This document shows positions 27,217-36,482 of a stretch of DNA of 64,000 nucleotides, piece after piece (the first letter of the stretch is position 1; the number at the start of each line of letters is the position of its first letter). Both the position numbers and the translations under genes were made by a program. Location: NCBI RefSeq assembly GCF_001613405.1, contig NZ_BDCH01000023.1:124001-188000 (forward strand). Reading direction: 5' to 3'. Source of the stretch: Nocardia crassostreae (lineage in GTDB: Bacteria; Actinomycetota; Actinomycetes; Mycobacteriales; Mycobacteriaceae). Below the pieces are notes generated by a model. It saw nothing but the letters and a program-made list of their open reading frames with translations. It searched no databases and had not been told where the DNA came from.

Positions 27217-28978
27217 TCAGCTCTTGCGGCGGCGCATCAGGACCATGGCGGCGGCCACCACGGCGAGCAGCGCGATGATGGCGCCCGCGATGGTGAGGGT
27301 GCGGGCGAGCGAGATGGTCTGCGACGGTGATTCAGCGCCGGTGTCCATGGCCGCATCCGGGTCGAAGAACTCCGGCTCGCGGTCACCGGCCTGGAACAGG
27401 GCGTCGCCGTGCAGTTCCTGCCAGCGCTCCAGGTCGGCCTGCAGCCAGTCCAGGGCGCGATCCAATCGGGCGGACGAGGCGGTGGAGGTGGCGACGACCA
27501 CCATGCGGCCGCCGCTCCAGGTGGTCTGCAGGGATCCGATGGGAACCCCGGGATCGATGCGGACGGTGGCCGAATCACCGCGGTCGCCGTTCACGGTCAG
27601 GGTCAGATCGTCCTTGTCCGGATCCAGCGGCAGTTCGATCGATTCCAGCCCGTCGCCATTGGCCGAAACCAGCACCGCCGGTACCGAACTGCGCACCGCC
27701 GTGCCGAAATCGACGATATCGGGTTTCAGCGGCATGACCGAGAGTCGTTGCAGCCCGGTGAGAATGGTCGCCGCGCGCACGGTGTCGGCGAAACCGGGAT
27801 CGTGCAGGCCCACCTGCACCTCGGGTTGCAGCGCCTGCGGCAGCGCCTCGAAGCCGCCCGGAATGGCCGGGGCCGCGGGACGACTGGTCACCTCGGTGTC
27901 GGGATGCAGCGCGAGCGTGACCGGGCGTTCCAGGCCACAGCCCTCGGTCACGCCGGTTTGATGCAGTGTCACGGCGACGGTGGTGAATCGGGTGAGCAGC
28001 TTGTCCGGGACCGAGACCCAGCGGTCGATGCGGCCCTCGGTGTCCAGCGGCCAGCTGTCGATGTACTTGCCGTTCGCCTCCACGGTGATCGCGCCGCTCA
28101 TGATCGACGGCAGGGGGGGTGTAGTTGCCCAGCAGGCGAATTCGCACATCCTTGACCGGATGGCCGATGCGCGACTGGTCCACGCCGAACTCGACGCGCA
28201 CGCTGCCCAGCGAGGTCGCGCTGAGCTGGGTCTGCCCGAGCTCGCCGAGGGTGACGCTGTCCGGCGACACGACCGGAGCGCTCGGCAGCGACACCGCCAC
28301 CGCGCCCGAGGACACCGCGATCTGCGACAGATCGGTCACCAGCAGCCGGGTCTGATCGGGCAGGCTGGTGGCATCGCCGCTCAGCCGCAGCACCGGCTCC
28401 GGCCCCGGATTCTCCACCCGCAGTCCGGCCTCGCCGGATTCGCGAATCACCACCTGCCGCTCCAGGAATCCGGGCGGATGGTCGGGCGCCCGGCCGTCCG
28501 CGCCGAGTTGCCGGATCTCCACCGCCACGGGCTGGCGTCCGTAGCGCGCGACGACGGCCGTGCCCAGCGTGAGCGCGGCATTGCTCTCCACTCGGCTCGG
28601 CTGAGCGGGCAGATACATGGTCAGCTTGCCCAGAATCGGCGGCAGGAAGTCCGCCACCGTGGTCGGCTGCTGTTCCTCGCCGAAGTACACCACCGAGACA
28701 TCGGCCAGCGTGAGCGGCACCCCCCACCAGTCGGTGACACACCACCCCGCCTCCGGCACCAGCGAGGACGTCAGCGTGACCGCGACCGCGTTCTGCTTCA
28801 CCTGCGCCCCCGCCAGCGAGAGCCGAATCGGCGCGGGCGCGCCCAGCGGCAATTCCACCCGATCCACCAGCCGCCCCCCCCCGGATGCCACCTCGATGGT
28901 CCCCCGCACCACATGCGGCGGCAGCTGCACGGTGCCGAGAATCGCGGTCGGCGCGAGCCCCGGCAAGACCGGCAGCAC
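27217..28978 (-). pseudogene. BcsB-like polysaccharide synthase accessory protein (frameshifted, N-terminus lost)
   Basis: The restored protein of about 586 residues matches cellulose synthase subunit BcsB: beta-rich carbohydrate-binding-like units (VTLTSSLVPEAGWCVTDWWGV, PPILGKLTMYLPAQPSRVES), flavodoxin-like units, and one C-terminal membrane helix (TIAGAIIALLAVVAAAMVLMRRRKS) that would pair with the GT2. A run of seven G (28113-28119) shifts the frame; six G restore LLGNYTPLPSIMSGAITVEA. The frame opens at GTG 28978, directly at LPVLPGLAPTA, with no signal peptide. An in-frame TAG lies only seven codons upstream, so the 5' end is missing where the adjoining island begins. Confidence 0.75.
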
Positions 28979-29004
28979 CAGCGAAACCTGATGCTTCTAT
29001 GCGC

Positions 29005-29871
29005 TTACCGTTCCAGCCCAATGTCCCGCGTCGGGGGTTCTCGATGCCGGGGCTCGGCCGCATCGCGGCGTATCGCCTGCTCATTCGCATTTCGCATCAT
29101 CCTTTGCGCCGCAGCGTTAATCGCTGCTTGTGATGCTTCGTGTGATCTCTCCGACTGCTCGAACCGACTGCCTGTGCATAGGTGGACAACAGCGATCTCG
29201 CTACCGGGCATCGCGTGGGCTATCTGCTCGACCTCCGTACGGAGGTCGGCGCCGAGATAGGTCGCGGGAGCATGAGCCAATAGGAGGGAAGCAGAATTGA
29301 TTTCGACCGCCGAAACCCGGCCACCACCGCCGCTGCTGACTTCACCCTCACCTTCACCCCCAACATCGTCACCACGACGACCGCGACGAACTGCTTCTTG
29401 CGCGTTGTCAGCCCACGCGACCAGGATCGCCAGGAACGTAGGAACGGCCACTTTCCGCACGGCCTCCGCTGTGGCAGCAACCAGTTCACCGGCTCGCGAA
29501 TTCAGGTCCTGCTTCGCCTGTTCAACAAGTACCGCCAAGGCTTCGAGACCCATCAGCGCACGATTGGACTCCTGACTGATCGCGTGGTCGGCGGCCCAGT
29601 ACAGCGTCCGCATGGTGTCGTCGTGGAGCCTGAACTTGCTCAGCTCACGCTCGGCATTCTCTGCGGTGACCGATGAGCGCTCTGCGGCTGCGGCGGACCG
29701 CTCCGACGCCTCCGCGGCCGAACGGGTCACCTGAATGTTCTCTCTCATCGTGGCAACGGTTTCGGTCCCTGTCCGCCGGAGCAGCTTCGCCGAAAAGTAG
29801 CTGCCCACGAACCCTATTCCAGCACTGATCAACGGTAACGTGATGACGGCCCACGTCGGCACCGTAGCCAT
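29005..29871 (-). CDS. Hypothetical membrane-anchored coiled-coil protein (island)
   Basis: I do not recognise the 288-residue protein. It has one N-terminal membrane helix (about 7-28, WAVITLPLISAGIGFVGSYF). A long helical, coiled-coil-like stretch rich in Ala/Glu/Arg (TRSAAEASERSAAAAERSSVTAENAEREL) follows, then a soluble domain with a Gly-rich loop near 190-200. The ATG at 29871 is followed at once by the helix. It is the first gene of the island next to truncated bcsB and its base usage is slightly less GC-rich than its neighbours. Confidence 0.55.
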   Translation of the reverse strand: MATVPTWAVITLPLISAGIGFVGSYFSAKLLRRTGTETVATMRENIQVTRSAAEASERSAAAAERSSVTAENAERELSKFRLHDDTMRTLYWAADHAISQESNRALMGLEALAVLVEQAKQDLNSRAGELVAATAEAVRKVAVPTFLAILVAWADNAQEAVRRGRRGDDVGGEGEGEVSSGGGGRVSAVEINSASLLLAHAPATYLGADLRTEVEQIAHAMPGSEIAVVHLCTGSRFEQSERSHEASQAAINAAAQRMMRNANEQAIRRDAAEPRHREPPTRDIGLER

Positions 29872-29956
29872 CGGATCCCTCCCCCCGCGTCGCGCTTCAA
29901 GCTATAGCACTATCAGCTGGTTTCTTGACACCGAGCTTGGCACCGCAACCAAGATC

Positions 29957-30280
29957 GTAGGTCTCGAATTGGATTGGCTTCATTGCCGACACCGTGAAGT
30001 CGACAAGGGGACGAAAGGTAAACGCGCCCGGAGAATTCCGATCATCGAGGAACTGCGGCCGATTGTGCTACGAGCAATTGCCCGGGCACACGCGCGGGTA
30101 GACGCCGATCCCGCGATGAAGAGTGCGGACGAGGCCGCACGGGCCGAGGCGTACGGGAGGGCCCGACTCTTCGTCGGCCCCCGCGGTGGGCGGATACAGA
30201 CCACCGTTCTTCGACGCACGACCCATTGGGACGAAGTGGTCGCCGCGCTCGGCTACGAGCATCTGCGGCGGCATACCCCC
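29957..30280 (+). pseudogene. Tyrosine integrase remnant
   Basis: The fragment matches the catalytic domain of phage-type tyrosine recombinases of actinobacteria: VGLELDWLHCRHREV, TKGKRARRIPIIEELRP, LFVGPRGGRIQTTVLRRTTHW, DEVVAALGYEHLRRH. The N-terminal DNA-binding region and first catalytic Arg are absent. The HxxR box is collapsed and the nucleophile Tyr region is replaced by the LppA fragment. It is therefore dead, but it shows that a tRNA-type integrative element was once here. tRNA-Pro is the likely target, 7 kb to the right. Confidence 0.65.
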
Positions 30281-30669
30281 GGCATGACCTGGTTCCACAA
30301 CCGCGAACCCGGCCTGGTCAACTGCGAGAGCCAGCCCCCTTCGACGGGACAGGCGGCGAAGCGGCAACCCTGGGAAACTTCGTCTCCGACATCCCGATCC
30401 CCGATGCGGTGTGGCCGGAAGCCCTGCGCCGAGTCCGCGAGATCGCCGCACAGCACGGCGCCGACCAGATGACTCAGTACTCGGACCTTCCCGGCGACCA
30501 CAGCGTCGAAATCTACGGCCAGGGCAACAGCATCAACATCTACTTCGGCACCCAGATCGCCACGGTCATCGGGCCCGAGACGGCATGCCACCTTCCCGCC
30601 GCAAAGAAGTCACCCACCACCTCACCCACCCGTAACAATCCGCCGGTAACCCACTCGGTGGGGACCTGA
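30281..30669 (+). pseudogene. LppA-family lipoprotein, C-terminal remnant
   Basis: The C-terminal half of an LppA-like lipoprotein is present: PGMTWFHNREPGLVNCES, then in the next frame PFDGTGGEAATLGNFVSDIP, AVWPEALRRVREIAAQHGA, PGDHSVEIYGQGNSINIYFG and ETACHLPA. The frame changes in a run of five C near 30338-30342. No signal peptide or lipobox remains because the 5' end is replaced by the integrase remnant. LppA proteins are mycobacterial/nocardial cell-envelope lipoproteins of unknown function. Confidence 0.6.
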
Positions 30670-30695
30670 GGCACAGCATATCGGCGCCACCGGCA

Positions 30696-31750
30696 TTATC
30701 GGTCGGCCGGAAGCGCAGTGCCGACGGCACCGCTTAGGTCGTTGTGGATCCTTTCGACAACCATCTCCAACGGCCAGCCGACGTCGATGCGGACTTCGTC
30801 GACCAACGGCAGCGGCTGCCAGCCGTGATACCACCGCGCCATCTGCTCCGGTTGAAACTCCGACGCCTGCGGACGGCCCTCGTGCCGAACAAGGGTCTGT
30901 TCGAAGGTCAGGTCGAAGCTGTAAGTGCAGCGCGTGTTCCGCTGCGACGGTGAGGCGTTCGAGCATCTCACCATAGCGATCGGCATCGAGGATGCCTACA
31001 TCAAGTCGTGGACAGCCCTCGCGAGCCAAGCACTCAGAGGTACTCCCTGCACGTAGCTGCCTTCATCTGAGCTATGTTCCAGACTCACGAAGGCGGCATG
31101 ACCGTCGGGCATAATGCCGAAGGCACTGCCGCGCAGGCCAGCAGCGTTCAGCTGTTTATGGATTGCTGAAACACGTGCATCGTCGGCGATCTCCGCGGCG
31201 CGTGGGCTTCCCGCTGGAAACGGGATCAGGCAGTCCATCCCGATCTGCAGCTGGAGGTCCAGTACACGGTGTTGTCGATGAAAAAGGGATAGTCCGGCAG
31301 GTGAAGTCGACGCAGTAGGTGGGCCGTGTGCCGCTTGTGCCGCTCACCGGCTTCAGTGAGGCGCTCACCGCGACCAGCGACGAGATTCACATTCGTAGGG
31401 CTGCCACTCATGGGCTGAAAGAAGACCCCAGAAGTAGTGAGAACGAAGCCACGCACGGGCCATGCGTAGTCGGCGATCCGTGACCGACGGTAAGGGTTTC
31501 CGCCGATCGTGAAACCAGGCGGGAGATAGTACCGATCCGGAGTCGGGTCGTATGTGACTACCGGCGTGGGCGATACGCCCGCTTCCGTTAGCCTGCGTAC
31601 GGCGGAGGCTCCCACAGCTTCGATCTCTTGGATCACCGCCGAGCTGTGCTTGGCGACAAAGTCCTCGAGTGCCTGTTCTTGTCTCGCTCGGTCATTGGCT
31701 CGTCGGCGTGCGTCCTCTTGCAGTTCGTCGAACTGCTCATCGAATCCCAC
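30696..31750 (-). pseudogene. Hypothetical island protein broken into three or four frames
   Basis: Segments in different frames read on smoothly: 31750-31226 (MGFDEQFDELQEDARRRAND to HLPDYPFFIDNT), 31238-30996 (MDCLIPFPAGSPRAAEIADD to SAWLARAVHDL), about 31000-30930 (DVGILDADRYGEMLERLTVAAEHA) and down to 30696 (CTYSFDLTFEQTLVRHEGRP to GTALPADR). Single missing bases near 31260, 30998 and 30936 would make one protein of about 350 residues. I do not recognise the family. Each piece could instead be a small separate gene. Three lesions within 350 bp favour real decay over isolated sequencing slips. Confidence 0.4.
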
Positions 31751-32016
31751 TATCGCAGTATGCGACCAAGAGCCTCGAGATCACTCGCGGTTCGCGGGAA
31801 ACAGATTGCCGGGGTTCAGCACGGCCACTGACTTCCCAGCATTCTCGGATCGCGGCCGTCGCGCATTACCTCCCGCCACAGCAAGTCAATGTCGCGATTG
31901 ACCCCGCCGTACCTCCGCCAGATCATGTTGCGAACGGAAGGCTGGTCTCGCGGATTATGCGCACAAGACCGGGTCGCAATGGCACTGGCCAGCGCTCACC
32001 CCACTCCATCGGCCCC
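31751..32016. other. Non-coding stretch in island
   Basis: I see no credible gene in this 266-bp stretch between the broken hypothetical gene and the cysteine-synthase remnant. It is probably more decayed sequence. Confidence 0.3.
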
Positions 32017-32260
32017 TACGACACCGTGCGCCGCACCCGCGAATTGGTGCTCGAGGAAGGCATTTTCGCCGGCTTCTCCACCGGCGCCATCCTGCGCGCC
32101 GCCTGGGCGTCGCCAAGAAAGCGATCAAGACGGGCACCCGCGCCGACATCGCCTTCGTACTCGCCGACAGCGGCGGAAGATACCTCTCCACCGGCGCCTA
32201 CGACGGCACCCCGAGCAAGCGGAAGAGAAACTCGACGGCCAACTCTGGGCCCTGTACTAG
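32017..32260 (+). pseudogene. Cysteine synthase-family C-terminal remnant
   Basis: Only the last 80 codons of a PLP-dependent cysteine-synthase-like enzyme remain: YDTVRRTRELVLEEGIFAGFSTGAILRAA, then in another frame GVAKKAIKTGTRADIAFVLADSG, YLSTGAYDGT, and in a third EEKLDGQLWA. The PLP lysine domain is absent. Two single-base shifts (near 32104 and 32211) break what is left. It is a non-functional fragment within the island. Confidence 0.65.
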
Positions 32261-32540
32261 CTGAATCCTGATAGAGGAGTGATGATCTCATTGCAGTCCC
32301 TGCCGCCCCTGCTTGGCGACCTGGTCCCGCACGCCGATGCATCACCACTGGTGACAGCACAAGAAATTGAGCAGCTAGGCGGAAAACGAGGAGTGGCGCC
32401 ACCTTGCCGGGTGGAGACTGCCGCGATTGCAAGGGCCGGAGAGACGGCATGGAACAGGCCGGAGACCGGTCGAATATCGTATTGGTGCGAAGGGGTTTCG
32501 CCTCGAAGGTGTGCCCGCTGTATCCGGTCGAGGAGGCTTT
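32261..32540. other. Intergenic region before serine hydrolase
   Basis: There is no supported gene; short open frames here show no family character. It probably contains the promoter of the beta-lactamase-like gene. Confidence 0.3.
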
Positions 32541-33722
32541 GTGGCGTTGGTGGAGGGATTTGTCGAGCGCGGTTTCGAAGGGCTCCGGGACGGGTTTGTG
32601 CGCGCCCACGATGATGATGAGGGTGCCGCGCAGCTGTGTGTGTATCGCGGCGGGCGGGTCGTGGTGGATCTGTGGATGGGGCAGGACCCGGTATCGGGGA
32701 AGACCTGGGACGCGGAATCGTTGACGGTGCTCATGTCGGTGTCCAAGGGGATGACCGCTACGTGCGTGCACATCCTCGCCGATCGGGGCCTGCTCGACCT
32801 CGATGCGCCGGTGCGGGACTATTGGCCGGAGTTCGCCGCAGGGGGCAAGGCGGAGATGACGGTCGCCGATGTGCTGTCGCATCGCGGCGGCCTGTCCAGC
32901 TTCGATGCCGAATCCGGTATCGGGGCACGGGAATTGACGGACTGGTCGAAGTGCATCTCGGCTTTGGAATCGATGACCCCGCTGTGGCAGCCGGGGACCG
33001 CGTTCTACTACCACTCCCTCACCTGGGGTTACCTGGCCGGAGAACTGATTCGCCGGGTCTCCGGCAAGAGCGTCGGCGAGTTCCTCGCCGCCGAGATCGC
33101 CGACCCGCTCGGGCTGAGTCTGTGGATCGCCTTGCCCGAAAGCCAGGAACACCGTGTCGTTCCGCAGTTCACCCGCCGGCATCTGCCCGGCGCCGCCGAC
33201 GTGGAAGCGATGTTGAGCCGCATGGGTGTCGATGTCGATGCGCGCCTGGTTCGTGCGACGCTCGCGACGGTCGCGGCCCGGGATGAGGGTCTCGCATTGC
33301 TGAATACCCGAGACGGTCATGCGGCGGAGGTCCCGTCCGGCAATGGGATCGGGAACGCGCGTTCGGTGGCGCGAATGTTCGCGGCGACGATCGGTGAGGT
33401 CGACGGCATCCGACTGCTCGGCCCGGAAGCAGTCGAGCGGGCACGCCGGCCGCAGACCGAGGGCCTCACCCATCCGGCGCCCCTGACCGTGATGCCGCGC
33501 GGCAACTACTTCGCCCACGGCTACGAACTCACCCGCCCCGCTCAGCTCCTCGGTGATGGCGCGTTCGGCCAGGTCGGCACCGGCGGGCGAGTCGGATTCG
33601 CCCATCCCGAATCCGGTGTCGCCGTTGGCTATACATGCACCAACATGGTCGGTGACGATACGGGAGGCCCTGACCCGCGCTGGCAGCCGTGGTCCGACGC
33701 GCTGCGTACGGCACTTACCTGA
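32541..33722 (+). CDS. Beta-lactamase-family serine hydrolase (class C/EstB-like esterase)
   Basis: The 393-residue cytoplasmic protein has the penicillin-binding-like fold with SVSK (nucleophile Ser and Lys) at about residue 71-74. The second motif YHS (in FYYHSLTWGYLAGELI) takes the YxN position. A GTGGRVGFAHP stretch replaces KTG, as in esterase members such as EstB/LipE. There is no signal peptide, so an intracellular esterase is likelier than an antibiotic-hydrolysing enzyme. The GTG at 32541 is chosen because GAGGAGG lies four bases upstream. It lies within the island region but is intact. Confidence 0.85.
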   Translation: MALVEGFVERGFEGLRDGFVRAHDDDEGAAQLCVYRGGRVVVDLWMGQDPVSGKTWDAESLTVLMSVSKGMTATCVHILADRGLLDLDAPVRDYWPEFAAGGKAEMTVADVLSHRGGLSSFDAESGIGARELTDWSKCISALESMTPLWQPGTAFYYHSLTWGYLAGELIRRVSGKSVGEFLAAEIADPLGLSLWIALPESQEHRVVPQFTRRHLPGAADVEAMLSRMGVDVDARLVRATLATVAARDEGLALLNTRDGHAAEVPSGNGIGNARSVARMFAATIGEVDGIRLLGPEAVERARRPQTEGLTHPAPLTVMPRGNYFAHGYELTRPAQLLGDGAFGQVGTGGRVGFAHPESGVAVGYTCTNMVGDDTGGPDPRWQPWSDALRTALT

Positions 33723-33788
33723 GCCGACCACAGTGCGTGCGGGATACGCCATCGACGTATCCCGCACGCTCTTGCGATCGCGTTGTTG

Positions 33789-34770
33789 TCAGGTGATCGC
33801 GGGGGCGCCGGAGGCGCTTCGGCCCCCAGCCTGGTGTGCGTGATCAGCCAGCTCGATCTGCAGCCGATATGCGGTCGCCCCGGAGCGCGATGCCGCCCAG
33901 CACATCGGCCGAGTGGGACGGAATGGATCGGACCGATCCAGTACGACATCGGGATTCGCCGCCCGAGCCGCCAGCCACCGATCACCGAAACGCCTCAACA
34001 GCCGATAGCGGTGAAAACGATCCTTCAGGATGTGCGTGGCATAGATTCCTGCCGACACCCCCGCCGCGATCAGCGCTGCAAGCCCGAGGGCAATCGACAC
34101 CGGCGGGGCATTTCGATGCCAGAAGTTGTCGATCCCCGCATGCTGCAAGTAGAGGTTGTAGACCTTGAACGCGCAGTACACCAACCCCAACACCTCGCAC
34201 AGGGCGATAGCGGCCAACGCGCGCGCGAATGGGCCCCTGCGGACCCACCACAGCTCGCGGAGAATATAAGCCGGAGCCGAGAACCAGCGCGCTCGCAAGC
34301 GGAGCCAGGAAGGCAACCCAGTACGCCATGACGGGCCCCGTCACCGCAAAGTCATTGCTCATATACGACGTCGGGGTATCCGCCATCGGCGTGCGCAGGA
34401 ATGTCGTGATCATCGCCACGACGATCACGACTGCAATACCGAGTTGTGCGCGTGGCACGAGGTTGCGGCCGGTGATGTACGAGCTGACGCCGAGGATCGG
34501 AATCGCCGACAACGCGCCGAATGTCATTCCAGCAAGGGACATGACGTTCGCAACGCCGGTCGCGTCCCGCAGCACCGGGTTGATGACGTCGTCGGTCAGC
34601 ACCGGGACCCGGCACAGCTTCGCCAGACCGAGAAGCAGCAGGAGCTGTGTCAGGGGGTTGGTGATCCCGGTATGAGTGCCGCGATGGCTGCCATGACGGT
34701 TGGACCGAATGCGATGTGCCGCCAGCGTGAGAAGCACTGCCGGGATTATCGCGCCGATGACGACGCTCAT
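33789..34770 (-). pseudogene. MAB_1171c-family putative transporter (frameshifted)
   Basis: The restored polytopic protein of about 327 residues has six or seven helices in the first part (MSVVIGAIIPAVLLTLAAHR, NPLTQLLLLLGLAKLC, MSLAGMTFGALSAIPILGVS, WVAFLAPLASALVLGSG). It then continues in the other frame with YILRELWWVRRGPFARALA and a soluble tail (RRFGDRWLAARAANPDVVLDRSDPF). One extra T/A near 34268 breaks the frame. The family is consistently next to XRE and ImmA/IrrE genes in actinobacteria; its transport role is only putative. Its ATG overlaps the ImmA/IrrE stop by ATGA. The C-terminal tail may be slightly short for the family. Confidence 0.7.
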
Positions 34771-35330
34771 ACCGACCACCCGAAAATCGCGGCAGCCCGT
34801 TCGAGCATGAGCCGCTGTCTCGGGTTGAGATCCCGGTCCGGGAACAACGGTTGGCTGAGCGAGGCCGCGGACTCCATCAGCAGCGTCGCGAACCATTCGG
34901 CTTGACGTTCCAAGGGCAGATCGAAGTTCGAGCGCAGACAGGCCTGCTGGGCCATGAGTCGCTTGATGACGGCAGCTGGGATCGACGGCGCGGTTCGCTC
35001 GAAATACTGGATACGCTCATCGAGGGGGACCTCATGGCCGAGGATGATGTGCCCAAGTTCGTGCGCGATGATCCCGTCGCGCTCGATCTGGGTGAAGCCC
35101 GAGCGGTGCCGGATAAGGTCCTTCTCCGGGAGTGGGATCCAGATGCCGGAGTAGTCGAGGCTCTCGAATTCCCCCAGTCCTTCGACGATCTCGATCGGCC
35201 GATCCCGCTGCAGGCTCAATTCTTCCACGAAGCGACGCATCGACCAGGGGCGGCGCACGGTCAGTTCCGCAAGAGCCCTCTCGGCGATCAATCGGTCCTG
35301 GTCCACGCCGTCTCTAGTCGAGGGATTCAA
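34767..35330 (-). CDS. ImmA/IrrE-family metallo-endopeptidase
   Basis: The 187-residue protein carries the zinc motif HELGH at residues 90-94 within GIIAHELGHIILGHEVP, preceded by a family-typical beta-rich part (YSGIWIPLPEKDLIRHRSGFTQIER). ImmA/IrrE peptidases cut HTH repressors of integrative elements or stress regulons; the two HTH genes immediately upstream are natural candidate substrates. It overlaps the EspR-like gene by 17 bp and the MAB_1171c gene by ATGA, so all four are one operon. Confidence 0.88.
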   Translation of the reverse strand: MNPSTRDGVDQDRLIAERALAELTVRRPWSMRRFVEELSLQRDRPIEIVEGLGEFESLDYSGIWIPLPEKDLIRHRSGFTQIERDGIIAHELGHIILGHEVPLDERIQYFERTAPSIPAAVIKRLMAQQACLRSNFDLPLERQAEWFATLLMESAASLSQPLFPDRDLNPRQRLMLERAAAIFGWSV

Positions 35331-35718
35331 GGTAGTTCTGCAGCTCCTGTAAGGCCTTGTCGTCCATATGGTCTGAGCTCGAACGCAGAGCGACGAAAGG
35401 AATTCCCTTGTCGCGCTGCACGATCAGCAGGTACAACTGCCGGAACGAGCTGTAATACCGATCAGGGTCGTCGGACAGGAAGCTCCCGGGCATGTCGAAG
35501 TAGCGAGCCACCCCGTCGAGCAGGTCGCAACTCGGTCGTTCCGCCCCGGGTAGCCGCAGTGCCCTGATGTCCTCGGAATCCACCGGCCGACCCAAGGACT
35601 TCGAAAGCGCTTGCGCCACAGTCGCTGCGCTGACCTCGACGCCGTCGTCATCGATGACGGTAGAGAACAGCAGGTTCACTCGGTCCTCTAGCGGCACGAC
35701 TCCGCTGTCTGGGCTCAA
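35314..35718 (-). CDS. EspR-like small HTH regulator
   Basis: The 134-residue protein follows the EspR plan. An N-terminal RVNLLFSTVIDDDGVEVSAATVAQALS segment is in the position of the HTH, then RPVDSEDIRALRLPGAERPSCDLLDGVARYFDMPGSFLSDD. A C-terminal helical dimerisation part (DHMDDKALQELQNYLESLD) ends it. EspR-type proteins are nucleoid-associated regulators. Its start overlaps the upstream XRE stop by ATGA. It may be the repressor cleaved by the neighbouring ImmA/IrrE protein, but no cleavage site is evident. Confidence 0.65.
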   Translation of the reverse strand: MSPDSGVVPLEDRVNLLFSTVIDDDGVEVSAATVAQALSKSLGRPVDSEDIRALRLPGAERPSCDLLDGVARYFDMPGSFLSDDPDRYYSSFRQLYLLIVQRDKGIPFVALRSSSDHMDDKALQELQNYLESLD

Positions 35719-36482
35719 CGATTTTCTCCCTCGATCAGGCCGATCCGGTTCAGCTTAGACTGCCATCGCCTGACGAAGCGGTCTTCGAGAGCGGGGTCCA
35801 GATTCGTCGCGGTGCGCGCGAGCCACCGTCGGTATTGCTGGTTCTCCCGTTCGATTCCCGTGGCCGTCGGCGGTGCCGCCAATAACGCACCGATGAGCCT
35901 TTCAATGTTCTTGGGAATCTCGTTGTTCGGCCCACCGGCCCGCTCCAGCACCTCGGTTGCCTGCGCCGCCGCGAGCCTGCCGATGGCGACTCCGAGTTGC
36001 TCCTTCGCCGCACGTGCGCAGTCTTGGGCTGCCACAGGCAGATCGGTACGGTCGCAGAGCTGGAAGCAACTGTCCGCCGCAGCGATTAGTGCGTCCACAA
36101 CGTCGATATCGAGCTCGATCACGCGGAAACTCAGCGGGTCATGTTCGCGCCCACTCGGAGCACGAGCGCCCGCGAGCAATGCCTGCGCATCCAGCTTCAT
36201 CGGCTCGCCGCCATGGAGCGCTCTCGCTGCGCTGCCCTCGACCCAACGGAGACCGGCATCGAGGAGTCGTAGCGTCGCCGGGCTCGGCGGGGCCGTGCCG
36301 CCTTGCGGGCTCTCGATCCGCGCCATCGTCGCAACGGAAGGCCCTCCGGCCACACGCACATCTGGACGCGACAGCCCAAGCTCCTCACGGCGCATGGCCA
36401 CGATTCGACCGAAGCGCTCTTGCAGACCCTTCGTCACCACAAACCGAACCTTATGCGACTCCACATGGTTGACTTCCCTCAC
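35715..36482 (-). CDS. XRE-family HTH regulator, first gene of the ImmA/MAB_1171c operon
   Basis: The 255-residue protein has an N-terminal HTH (GRIVAMRREELGLSRPDVRVAGGPSVATMARIE, about 24-60). The next segment, LLDAGLRWVEGSAARALHGGEP, is frequently seen in actinobacterial XRE proteins. A helical C-terminal domain of about 150 residues has no known family. The start could be the ATG at 36482 or a later one. It heads a tightly overlapping operon: XRE, EspR-like, ImmA/IrrE, MAB_1171c. Confidence 0.75.
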   Translation of the reverse strand: MREVNHVESHKVRFVVTKGLQERFGRIVAMRREELGLSRPDVRVAGGPSVATMARIESPQGGTAPPSPATLRLLDAGLRWVEGSAARALHGGEPMKLDAQALLAGARAPSGREHDPLSFRVIELDIDVVDALIAAADSCFQLCDRTDLPVAAQDCARAAKEQLGVAIGRLAAAQATEVLERAGGPNNEIPKNIERLIGALLAAPPTATGIERENQQYRRWLARTATNLDPALEDRFVRRWQSKLNRIGLIEGENR

